Source: Nostoc sp. XA010 (lineage in GTDB: Bacteria; Cyanobacteriota; Cyanobacteriia; Cyanobacteriales; Nostocaceae). From it: DNA of 64,000 nucleotides. Shown one piece after another: positions 47,672 to 55,780 of the stretch (positions are counted from its first letter, which is position 1; each line of letters opens with the position of its first letter). The notes beneath the pieces were generated by a model. It did no database searches and was not told the DNA's origin. It saw only the letters and a list, made by a program, of their open reading frames with translations. The stretch is from contig NZ_JAIVFX010000001.1 of NCBI RefSeq assembly GCF_020829625.1, forward strand, positions 62,001 to 126,000, read 5' to 3'. A program made the position numbers and the translations under genes.

Positions 47672-50600
47672 TTATTCTCCCTTCACCCCAGCCTCAATTG
47701 CTTTCACAAATGGAGCGACCCACCACTGATCTGAAGCTTTCTGAAGTGCTTCAAATATAAATGCTTTTCCTCCCAATTCCAAGCGCTTCCTCAAAGTTGG
47801 ATTCTGCTTCACCTGCTCTACTGCTTCTGCAATAATGATTTGTTTCTCTGCTTCAGTTTGAGTGGGATAATTCTGAGTTATACGATTTACGATTTGCTGA
47901 ATCTCTTCAAAAGCCTCTGTGAGATTTTGCTTTTGAGCATAGTTATGCTGTGTTCCAATCTGATCTCCATTGACTGTGCTATTGAGATTGACTGCACCCA
48001 CAGATCCACTAAAGTTTAGATTTGGGTTGTTTGATCCTTGCATAATAAAGACTCCTGCTTGAATTTGTGTACTTTGATTTTTTAGTTTATTGGTCACAAT
48101 CTGAAGAATCTGCTCTGGTTTAAGTGGTTGCCAAGTTTTGCGCCGCGTAACGTTCTGGGCGTTTAGCAAAGTTCTTTTAAGCCAGGTCAATTTAGGAAAT
48201 TGTTCGGAAATGCGCTCAATCTCAATACACGCCTGAGATGTCCCAGTTTCTCTAAGTTGTGTTAAAACACTGTCTCTTAAGTTAGCAACGCTCTCTCTAG
48301 CGCCCATATTGTGAGCAAGAACATCATTACTGTAATCAGGATCTTCAGCATGAGGATACTGACAAACTAGCCAGATGTATAAATCCGCTAGCTGTTTTTC
48401 AGTCAGCTTCAAATGCAAACCATGCGAGTAGCGGTAAGCGACTGCTTCAAATACTTCTCGCCCAAAGTCTGTATCTTGCTGAATAGCCGACCAAATAACC
48501 GCCCAGCTAATAGGTTCTGCACATTCGACTAATACTTTACCTGCAACTACAGCTTTCTGGTGTGCTTCATCTTCTAAAGGTAAAGGAATAGAAACAAGGG
48601 ATTGAGCAAACTCTCTAGCTCCAATCGATTCACGCTTTAAAAGTTCTTCAAGTAACTGTCCTATACATTTAGGCTTAATTGCTGCATCCTTAACCTTTTC
48701 GATAAGAACAGCTTTAAAACGCTCATCCCAGCATTTCTTAAATTTATTAAGAATAAAGATATAGCCATGTTCCTCATTTTCATTATTAATAATGGACAGC
48801 AGCGTATTCAGGGTTTCAGAGGGAGCATTTATGTATGCACGCTTGACTAATTCCGTATAGTAATGTTCTCGTTTGGTGGTGCTGTTATGAGGAAAGGCGA
48901 CAATAACAGATGCCCACCGTTGCCATATCTCAGATGATATAGTATCTAAAAATTCTGGAGTTTCTTGTAAAAGCAATTGTAAAGCTTTACAGCCAGCTAA
49001 TGCTGGACAATCATACGTATTTGTCTTTATCCATTCATAAGCTACTTGATTATATTCTTGAATATACTTTTTAGCGCCGTTTATAATTCTTTCACGAGTT
49101 TTTCTATCAGCTTCTTGCCATCCGGGAAGTTTTGTTAAATCTGATTCAAGCTCTTGTTTATAAAATTGACTATCTGGCTTAAGCAGCATCTCCATATTTA
49201 CTTGCCACCAAGCTAATAAATTTCCTGACTCTAGCTGCTCTAAAAATAGAAGTACTCGTTCTTTAGGTGGTGGGTCTAAAATAGGTTTTTGTCTGCGATT
49301 CTGCTGTTCTTGCTTCCTTTGATAGTTAGACCTCAAATTCTCAGCCTGCGTTGACTCCAGATCAATTGTTGAAAAATAGAATGCAAATTCTTCACGCAAG
49401 ATATTATTAGTCGGAGTAGCTTCAAGGACAGCATCTATCTGTTTTAAATCATCACGGTTAAATTTCCACTGAATTAGCGCTGCCCAAATTCGCTCTTGCT
49501 GAGAATCAATATTTTGAAGTTTTCCGAGCATCCAAAAAACATCTTCTGTCGAAAGGATATTTTGTGTTAATGAATCTAATAAAAAATATATATTTTCTCC
49601 TGATTGGGAAACTGTTATAACTGCCTGCTCAACAAGCTTGCGCCGTCTTTCAAGATTATTAACAAGTAATAATTCAAATTGTGCTTGAATCTCATCGTCA
49701 AAAGTTATGATTTTCTGGTCTTCTCTCCACTGTATTAAAGCGACTTTAGTAAAATTTTCTGCTATGTCAGGTAAATCGAGATGTTCCCAAGCTTTTAACA
49801 TTATCGCATCTGCAAGTATTTCAAATGAATGTCCAAAGCACCTAACACCTTGCTTTTCGACCCACTTAAGAGCAACTAACAAATCACATGGCTGTAGTTT
49901 TGGTACGAGTTCAAAGTCAAGAAATACTCGATACGATCCTGTAAAGTTTCTCCTCTTAGGTGGAGTTAAGACATTAAACAATTCTTCTACTGGTAGATGA
50001 CTTGACCAAATGGCTCTGAAAATATACCCTTTAAGTTGGTCATCCTCGTCTTCTGGCATTTGACTAAAAATCAGAGACTTCAGCCGTAATCTTGCACTCG
50101 CATTACCAACTGTGCAGATTGCTTTTGCTGCACTAGCTCGGAGGTAAATTGATTGAGATGAATCAAGTGCTAGGTTTACCAACTCCTCCTGAAGTTCATC
50201 TACTTTACAAGCCTCAGCAATGTCTATCGCTGCATTTCGTGCATCGATTGGCTTGCTTAAATCCTGAATATATGGAAGCAATTGTACAGCTAACCCGGAA
50301 TGTTTAAACTTCTCGTATGTGGGATAATTATCTCTATGTGAATCAAATAGCTTTCCCTGCTCATACTGTTTTAATAAGTTATCAACTATTGCTGCTCGAA
50401 GATTTGCATCTGTAGGTATGTCGCTTCGCAACAGTACATCAGGATCAGTCTTCATGATTTCCTGAAGTACGTCAGTCCTCATACTAGCTAGCCATGCTAC
50501 TATTTCATGAAGTTGTGGAATTAATTTATGTTCAGGATCTTCAGGTGAAACAATTAATTTCATCACCTGATTTAAAGGGGTTTCGTGCTGAACTAAGTAC

Positions 50601-51694
50601 CATGCTGCTAGAAATTCAGCATAGGTCTGATGAGCAAAACCAATTCGATGCATCCCACGCGAAGAAAATAACTCCGTAACAGATAAAATCTCTTTTTTCA
50701 TACAGTTTTCGTCAAAAGAAAACTCTTGCTGATCAATGTTTTCTTTACCTATCAAATCCCGAATAGCAATATCGGTTTTAGGCATATCCCCATATTCTGG
50801 ATTGACCCAGATAGCAGACTTTTTAGAAAATAGAAGTAATGCAGCAATTCGACTTGCTATAATTAATCGTTTTTTGGCACTTAAACTGCCAATATTTTCT
50901 GAATCACGGCGATCTGGGTTAACCTCTTCACACATTTGTAAACAACCTTCTTCGTACAATTCTTTCTGAGAAGAAGGAAACCGTCCGTTTTGATAAATAC
51001 CCAGAAGAAATTTTAATGTTATTGGCTTGATAGCAAGAGGAATAGCATTTTTGTTGAAAACTTCCTGTAAAAAACTGTTAGAGTTTATGCCACGCTTATT
51101 TGCCTCTTCAATTACATTTTCTCGAAGTAGAGGAGCTAGCTGATATACCCCAAAATTCGCTTCTCCCCACTTGTCTTTTAGCTTTTTTTCTAGGCTATCC
51201 TTCCAATCAGCCGTTCTGCAAGTGATCCGAAAATACAAGCGATCGCAAGGTAACTTTTCTATTTCACGCTTGAGAATGATGACAAGTTTATTGATGGAAA
51301 GTAATCCTTCATCTAGACTATCCAAAAAAAGATATAGTTTATGTTTTCCTCTGCACCAAGCTTGAAACGTTTCGTCGCGGAAAATTGCATCACACAGATC
51401 CTTATCTGAGTCATAATTAATAAGTTTGAACCACAAACATACATCTTCTGAACCACTAAGTTTCTGACTTATTTGAGAATATGCTTGTTCGGCTGCTGTA
51501 GTCTTACCCATACCAGCTTCACCTAGCAGCACCAAACAGGGTTTTTCAGATATGGTATCAAAAGCAACTAAGTCAGGATTATATATATGTCCCCACTTTT
51601 CTTCTGGATTGCATAAATAACCTCCGCAAGCAAAGTTGAGGTTAATTGATGGAGGATACCAGAATCGCTTCCATTTGTAATCTTGACTTGGCAT
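47672..51694 (-). CDS. STAND/NACHT-type NTPase with a long helical-repeat region
   Basis: 1340 residues from the ATG at 51694; an in-frame TTG at 51706 would add four. The nucleotide-binding core is N-terminal: Walker A LLGEAGMGKTT (~residue 57), Walker B LYLFLDSLDEG (~120) and a sensor-like ITCRTADW (~157). GFAHQTYAEFLAAWYL is the winged-helix/NACHT-type block. About 800 residues of helical, HEAT-like sequence follow. The last ~125 residues start with a Gly/Asn-rich stretch (GSVGAVNLNSTVNGDQIG) leading to a helical tail, a combination found at the end of other cyanobacterial signal-transduction ATPases. No separate effector enzyme (TIR, nuclease or protease) is recognised. This suggests a sensor NTPase, possibly for defence or programmed response. 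It is flanked on both sides by the same minisatellite. Confidence 0.85.
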   Translation of the reverse strand: MPSQDYKWKRFWYPPSINLNFACGGYLCNPEEKWGHIYNPDLVAFDTISEKPCLVLLGEAGMGKTTAAEQAYSQISQKLSGSEDVCLWFKLINYDSDKDLCDAIFRDETFQAWCRGKHKLYLFLDSLDEGLLSINKLVIILKREIEKLPCDRLYFRITCRTADWKDSLEKKLKDKWGEANFGVYQLAPLLRENVIEEANKRGINSNSFLQEVFNKNAIPLAIKPITLKFLLGIYQNGRFPSSQKELYEEGCLQMCEEVNPDRRDSENIGSLSAKKRLIIASRIAALLLFSKKSAIWVNPEYGDMPKTDIAIRDLIGKENIDQQEFSFDENCMKKEILSVTELFSSRGMHRIGFAHQTYAEFLAAWYLVQHETPLNQVMKLIVSPEDPEHKLIPQLHEIVAWLASMRTDVLQEIMKTDPDVLLRSDIPTDANLRAAIVDNLLKQYEQGKLFDSHRDNYPTYEKFKHSGLAVQLLPYIQDLSKPIDARNAAIDIAEACKVDELQEELVNLALDSSQSIYLRASAAKAICTVGNASARLRLKSLIFSQMPEDEDDQLKGYIFRAIWSSHLPVEELFNVLTPPKRRNFTGSYRVFLDFELVPKLQPCDLLVALKWVEKQGVRCFGHSFEILADAIMLKAWEHLDLPDIAENFTKVALIQWREDQKIITFDDEIQAQFELLLVNNLERRRKLVEQAVITVSQSGENIYFLLDSLTQNILSTEDVFWMLGKLQNIDSQQERIWAALIQWKFNRDDLKQIDAVLEATPTNNILREEFAFYFSTIDLESTQAENLRSNYQRKQEQQNRRQKPILDPPPKERVLLFLEQLESGNLLAWWQVNMEMLLKPDSQFYKQELESDLTKLPGWQEADRKTRERIINGAKKYIQEYNQVAYEWIKTNTYDCPALAGCKALQLLLQETPEFLDTISSEIWQRWASVIVAFPHNSTTKREHYYTELVKRAYINAPSETLNTLLSIINNENEEHGYIFILNKFKKCWDERFKAVLIEKVKDAAIKPKCIGQLLEELLKRESIGAREFAQSLVSIPLPLEDEAHQKAVVAGKVLVECAEPISWAVIWSAIQQDTDFGREVFEAVAYRYSHGLHLKLTEKQLADLYIWLVCQYPHAEDPDYSNDVLAHNMGARESVANLRDSVLTQLRETGTSQACIEIERISEQFPKLTWLKRTLLNAQNVTRRKTWQPLKPEQILQIVTNKLKNQSTQIQAGVFIMQGSNNPNLNFSGSVGAVNLNSTVNGDQIGTQHNYAQKQNLTEAFEEIQQIVNRITQNYPTQTEAEKQIIIAEAVEQVKQNPTLRKRLELGGKAFIFEALQKASDQWWVAPFVKAIEAGVKGE

Positions 51695-51817
51695 TTTTAC
51701 TGACAAGAGGCTGAGAATATTTTTACTATGTTAACCTCACCCAACCTTTAGTGATGCCCCATCATAAACGAGCTTTTAGGATAAGATGCTTTTGCGATCG
51801 CTCTCAAAATCTCAACT

Positions 51818-52069
51818 TTCAACCTCTGAACTCGGAAGTTGCACCTTTTTACTCGAACTTTCAACCTCTGAACTCGAAAGTTGCACCTTTTTACTCGAAC
51901 GTTGAGCCTTTGAACTCGGAAGTTGCACCTTTTTACTCGAACGTTGAGCCTTTGAACTCGAAAGTTGCACCTTTTTACTCGAACATTGAGCCTCTGAACT
52001 CGGAAGTTGCACCTTTTTGCTCGAACGTTGAGCCTCTGAACTCAAAAAATGAAGCTCAGAACTCGAAAT
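51818..52069. repeat. 42-bp minisatellite array, right of the NTPase gene
   Basis: Five full units from 51818 and a degenerate sixth, of the same 42-bp sequence and orientation as the array at 47316. Units 1-2 carry TTTCAACC in place of TTGAGCC. On the plus strand the array can be read as 14-residue repeats (VEPLNSEVAPFYSN), and the minus strand is also open. It begins about 120 bp upstream of the NTPase start, so it overlaps or adjoins that gene's promoter region. Weaker 21-bp periodicity continues to about 52130. Confidence 0.93.
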
Positions 52070-52145
52070 GTCGTGCTTTTAACTCCAACATTTAAATTCT
52101 GAGCCTCAACGTTGCATCTTTTAAGTGCAAGTACTGAGCTATTTT

Positions 52146-52619
52146 CTACAACGCTGCTTTTTGAGACTTGGATTTTCCAGGTTTACGAGCAAATCGTTGT
52201 CCCATTTCCACAACCACTGCATCTAAACCCGCGCCTTGTCCACTGGCTTTGGCGTAGTTGTATACTTGCAACGCGGCTGCATAAGCTTCACTACCGACTG
52301 CAAGAGATGTATCATCTACCAACTCTTGTAACTGAGTCAACGACAACAACACCGGATACAACGCTTCAAATAATTGCACGTCCTTCCGCATCTCTTCTAA
52401 GTCGAACGATCGCGGTAAAAACTCTGGATTCTGCGTTGCCACCTCTAATGCTTTGCTTACAAACGCCCGACTCTTATCTCCCATCTTGGGTAAAGTCTTG
52501 CGATCGTCGGAACTCAAATCAACCAAAAATGGTAGCTTTTCTTTAATGGTGGTAATGGCTTGCAACACAGCATCTCTGTCTGTTTGTGCCAATGTTGCAC
52601 TAATTGGGGTCGTAGACAT
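52146..52619 (-). CDS. Conserved-looking unknown protein, 157 residues
   Basis: It starts at the ATG at 52619 (MSTTPISATLAQTD), preceded by a good GGAGAG ribosome-binding site; a GTG at 52628 is in frame but less likely. The protein is soluble and helical with DLSSDDRKTLPKMGDKSRAF and FDLEEMRKDVQLFEALYPVL blocks and a basic C-terminus (RFARKPGKSKSQKAAL). It lies between the right minisatellite and the repeat-protein genes. I do not recognise a named family. Confidence 0.75.
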   Translation of the reverse strand: MSTTPISATLAQTDRDAVLQAITTIKEKLPFLVDLSSDDRKTLPKMGDKSRAFVSKALEVATQNPEFLPRSFDLEEMRKDVQLFEALYPVLLSLTQLQELVDDTSLAVGSEAYAAALQVYNYAKASGQGAGLDAVVVEMGQRFARKPGKSKSQKAAL

Positions 52620-52768
52620 AGAAATCACTCTCCAGTAAGTTTCTTTAATCTAGAGTTCCCATATATACGACTCAAATTTCAATGTGTACAAAGTCAATCG
52701 TACACACTGTATTGCCTGATAAACAAGGTAGAAAATTCAAAGCCTTCCTCTTTTAGAAGAGAGTAGAA

Positions 52769-52876
52769 CTTACGCAAACTCTACGATTCTTCTCTACGAG
52801 ACGCTACGCGTTGGCGGAAGTCTCTCGTAGAGAAGGCGGTTCGATAAATTAAGCTTTTTAGCACTTTTTGCGTAAG
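52769..52876. mobile_element. Nested palindromic element
   Basis: The outer ends ACTTACGCA (52769-52777) and TGCGTAAG (52869-52876) are inverted. Inside lies a second perfect palindrome, CTTCTCTACGAGA (52789-52801) with TCTCGTAGAGAAG (52823-52835). The inner unit is a Nostoc dispersed repeat, and a relative is at about 45527-45550. This looks like one miniature element inserted into another. The rest of the 52620-52942 gap holds nothing else recognisable. Confidence 0.65.
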
Positions 52877-52942
52877 CCCTAGAGAGATCAGAAAATTAAC
52901 ATGAGCTTCCAAGGAACGGCATTTGTTATGCCTCACGTTACT

Positions 52943-54562
52943 TTAACAGTGTTGTTGTTTTTTGAACAGTGACAACAGCAAACACACGAGTCCCATTACT
53001 ACCAATGGCACTGAAGAAGCAGGTTCTGAGACAGGCTGAGGGTTTTGCACAGGCTGATAATTGATGAAATTTTCTTGAATTGGGCTGAGTGATGCCAAAA
53101 GTTGCTCAATATCGATAGATATATCAGTATCATTGCCAACACTTTTAGAAGAGATGAGGCGGTTAAAGGTTTGGCTACTCGATTCATCAAAATCTTTTGT
53201 GAACCCAAGAAAATTTTGACCTATTTTACCTATAAGAGAGTCAATAAGATTGTTAACATCAGTCTTGATCCCTAGTGGGGATAACTGTAAACTGCTGAGA
53301 TTATTAACGTTTCCAATCGTTGTATTGTCAGTTTCTGCTAACCAATTGCCATTACCAATAATTTCATTTCCACTGGTAAAAACCCAGTTACCATTACCAA
53401 TAATTGTGTTATCAGTTCCAAAGTCCCAATTGCCGTTTCCAATGGTTGCGTTGTTACTGCCGAAGTGCCAATTACCATTACCTAATGTTGCATTATTACT
53501 TCCATCGTCCCAATACCAGTTGCCGTTACCAAGGGTTGTGTTACCTTTTCCAAATAGCCAGTTGCCATTACCGATGGTTGTGTTGTCATTATTAAAGTTC
53601 CAGTTCCCATTGCCAATGGTTGCGCTGTTACTGCCATAATCCGAGTTACTATTACCAATAGTTGCGTTATTACTACCAAAGTTCCTGTTACCATTACCAA
53701 CCGGCGCGTTGCTCTCATTAAAACGTTGGTTACCAGGATTAGATGTATTCCCACCGTTACTAAAGGGTAAATTATTACCAAGGACTTCTTTCAACGGATC
53801 GAAAGGCGATTGTTGAAGCAGACTTCCAGCACCTGCGATCGGATTACCACCACCTGCAAACGGATTAGTAGCGCCACCTGCTATCGGATTACCACTGCCT
53901 GCAAATGGGTTAGTAGCGCCACCTGCAATCGGATTACCACCTCCTGCAAACGGGTTAGCACCGCCTGCAAACGGATTACCACCATTAGCACCGCCTGCAA
54001 ACGGGTTACTACCTCCTGCAACCGGGTTAGCACCGCCTGCAACCGGGTTACTACCTCCTGCAACCGGGTTACTACCTCCTGCAAACGGATTAGCACCGCC
54101 TGCAAACGGGTTAGCACCTCCTGCAAACGGGTTACTACCGCCTGCAAACGGGTTAGCACCTCCTGCAACCGGGTTACTACCGCCTGCAAACGGGTTAGCA
54201 CCTCCTGCAACCGGGTTACTACCTCCTGCAAACGGATTAGCACCGCCTGCAAACGGGTTACTACCTCCCGCCAATGTGTTGTCAATATCCTTGAAAAAGT
54301 TATCACCCAAAACTAACTTTAATCGGTCAAAGATTAATTTCTGAAGCCCACTGCCACCATCGCCTGCAAACGGGTTAATACCGCCACCTGGAATGGGATT
54401 GTTACCGTTACCTAATAATAGATTAGTATCACCCGGCAACAGACTGCCTTCAGCAGAAAAACTGCTATTGCCAGCAAAGGGACTAACGCTGTTAGGGCCA
54501 CTTACACTTAAAGGATTAACTCCACCATTAAGGGGATTGACAACAGACTCTTCCATTGGCAC
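52943..54562 (-). CDS. Repeat-rich protein with NPFAGG heptads, GNGNW repeats and a PEP-CTERM-like tail
   Basis: 539 residues from a GTG at 54562, which has AGGA at ideal spacing; an ATG at 54556 is the alternative. Residues 101-247 are about twenty heptads of the form (S/A)NP(F/V/I)AGG. Residues 284-421 are ten ~14-residue repeats (consensus NNATIGNGNW-x-F-G-S), which look like a beta-solenoid. The C-terminus reads PVSEPASSVPLVVMGLVCLL then LSLFKKQQHC: a membrane helix and basic end resembling a PEP-CTERM sorting tail, with SEPAS in place of PEP. I see no N-terminal signal peptide, which is odd for an exported protein. It probably works with the neighbouring NPFAGG protein. The function is unknown; surface or matrix structure is a guess. 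Confidence 0.8.
   Translation of the reverse strand: MPMEESVVNPLNGGVNPLSVSGPNSVSPFAGNSSFSAEGSLLPGDTNLLLGNGNNPIPGGGINPFAGDGGSGLQKLIFDRLKLVLGDNFFKDIDNTLAGGSNPFAGGANPFAGGSNPVAGGANPFAGGSNPVAGGANPFAGGSNPFAGGANPFAGGANPFAGGSNPVAGGSNPVAGGANPVAGGSNPFAGGANGGNPFAGGANPFAGGGNPIAGGATNPFAGSGNPIAGGATNPFAGGGNPIAGAGSLLQQSPFDPLKEVLGNNLPFSNGGNTSNPGNQRFNESNAPVGNGNRNFGSNNATIGNSNSDYGSNSATIGNGNWNFNNDNTTIGNGNWLFGKGNTTLGNGNWYWDDGSNNATLGNGNWHFGSNNATIGNGNWDFGTDNTIIGNGNWVFTSGNEIIGNGNWLAETDNTTIGNVNNLSSLQLSPLGIKTDVNNLIDSLIGKIGQNFLGFTKDFDESSSQTFNRLISSKSVGNDTDISIDIEQLLASLSPIQENFINYQPVQNPQPVSEPASSVPLVVMGLVCLLLSLFKKQQHC
53300..53713 (-). repeat. 42-bp-class repeats encoding 14-residue GNGNW units
   Basis: Ten units of about 42 bp encode variants of NATIGNGNWxFGS. 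The units differ by many silent and replacement changes, so the array is old compared with the heptad array beside it. Confidence 0.85.
53822..54262 (-). repeat. 21-bp tandem repeats encoding NPFAGG heptads
   Basis: About twenty 21-bp units (on the plus strand CCTGCAAACGGGTTAGCACC and close variants) encode NPFAGGA/S or NPVAGGA/S. Units are nearly identical at the DNA level, pointing to recent expansion. No frame contains stops, so spurious ORFs appear on both strands. Confidence 0.92.
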
Positions 54563-54916
54563 AAATTTTCCTATTTTTAGTTAAAAAGGTTATGGGATCT
54601 TCAGCACTTCTTATACCAATTGTGAATTTGCTAAACCCAAAATCTCTTTAATAATAAAGGCTTTAATCATCTTACTGTCAAATTAGCAGAAAATGTTTCT
54701 CAAATCCTTACCTGTAAAGAGTTCTAGGACGTAAAATAGCAAACTAGTACAATAAGGCAGAAGGTACATCACCGATAATACACGCTTTTGAGCTTTATCG
54801 AATGGTATGTTTATTTGTGCCAAGCTGTACTAGCATACTATGTACTGAAGAACTAATTATTGTTCTCCTCTACTTATCTGCTGATTTTCGCAAGAATTCT
54901 ATTAAGCAAACGGAAT
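54563..54916. other. Intergenic region between the two NPFAGG genes
   Basis: About 350 bp of AT-rich sequence lies between the 3' end of the upstream repeat-protein gene and the start of the longer one. It is long enough to hold a separate promoter. No ORF or strong hairpin was recognised. Confidence 0.4.
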
Positions 54917-55780
54917 TTATCGACCACCAATGGATGATATTCCTCCACCAAATGATTGAATTCCTCCAGGAAATGATGGCATTCCTTCACCATCACCACC
55001 CATTGATGGCATTCCTCCACCACCAGCTGATTGATTTTGACCACTACCACCGAAGCCGCCAGCACCGCCACCGAAGCCGCCACCGAAGCCGCCACCAATG
55101 GGGCTACCAGCACCACCAGCACCAAATGATGGGCTTTGTCCACCACCCTGTTCCTTATGAACTATCTTGTCAATAGTAGCCCTCAAAGTGAACCCGTCCG
55201 GTATTTCAGTTGTGCTAATACCATAGGTCTGGCTAGCAGCACCAGTCAAAGGGTCTCTGCCACGACCAGCTTGGTTGCCACCGCCTGCGGGTGAGCTACC
55301 ACTACCACCTGCAAATGGGTTGCCGCCTGCATTGCCGCCTGCGGGTGAGCTACCACTACCACCTGCAAATGGGTTGCCGCCTGCATTGCCGCCTGCGGGT
55401 GAGCTACCACTACCACCTGCAAATGGGTTGCCGCCTGCGTTACCGCCTGCGGGTGAGCTACCACTACCACCTGCGGATGGGTTACCACCGGCTGCGGATG
55501 GGTTTACACCGCCTGCAAAGATATTCCAGAAGTTGTCACCAGCGAAAGGATTACCACCATAGGGTAAACGACTGCCACCGGCACCACCAGCACCACCACC
55601 GGCACCACCAGCACCACCAGCACCGCCACCAGCACCACCAAATGGGCTACCGCCACCTTCTCCACTACCAACGCCACTGAATATCTTGGGGAGGTCTTTC
55701 TCAGGGACAACTTCAACCAAGCGACCGAAGGGTGAATCTTTAAGCGAATTGCTACCAATACTACTTGAATTTTCTGCCAT
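54917..55780 (-). CDS. Gly-rich repeat protein sharing NPFAGG motifs
   Basis: 287 residues from the ATG at 55780 (MAENSSSIGSNSLKDSPFGR); an in-frame start at 55858 would add 26 hydrophobic, unlikely residues. It has a short ordered N-terminus (FGRLVEVVPEKDLPKIFSG), a Gly/Ala tract, and four 18-residue repeats (NPFAGGSGSSPAGGNAGG). One non-repetitive insert follows (STTEIPDGFTLRATIDKIVH), then a Gly/Phe/Ser tail (GGGFGGGFGGGAGGFGG). No signal peptide or membrane segment is visible. The NPFAGG motif is shared with the next gene downstream, suggesting a common assembly. No family is recognised. Confidence 0.75.
   Translation of the reverse strand: MAENSSSIGSNSLKDSPFGRLVEVVPEKDLPKIFSGVGSGEGGGSPFGGAGGGAGGAGGAGGGAGGAGGSRLPYGGNPFAGDNFWNIFAGGVNPSAAGGNPSAGGSGSSPAGGNAGGNPFAGGSGSSPAGGNAGGNPFAGGSGSSPAGGNAGGNPFAGGSGSSPAGGGNQAGRGRDPLTGAASQTYGISTTEIPDGFTLRATIDKIVHKEQGGGQSPSFGAGGAGSPIGGGFGGGFGGGAGGFGGSGQNQSAGGGGMPSMGGDGEGMPSFPGGIQSFGGGISSIGGR
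55280..55480 (-). repeat. 54-bp tandem repeats in the Gly-rich gene
   Basis: Four near-identical 54-bp units encode NPFAGGSGSSPAGGNAGG (the first begins NPSAGG). The high DNA identity suggests recent duplication. Confidence 0.92.

Noticed and set aside
51751..52095. 114-codon plus-strand ORF with VEPLNSEVAPFYSN repeats
   Set aside because: It is open because the 42-bp unit has no stops in several frames; the opposite strand is open too, and no ribosome-binding site or non-repeat domain supports it.
53810..54316. Plus-strand and second minus-strand ORFs across the NPFAGG array
   Set aside because: They are mirror frames created by stop-free 21-bp repeats; only the minus-strand frame of 52943-54562 continues into non-repetitive protein on both sides.
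55275..55680. Pro/Leu-rich and His/Tyr-rich plus-strand ORFs
   Set aside because: Shadows of the Gly-rich 54-bp repeats on the minus strand.
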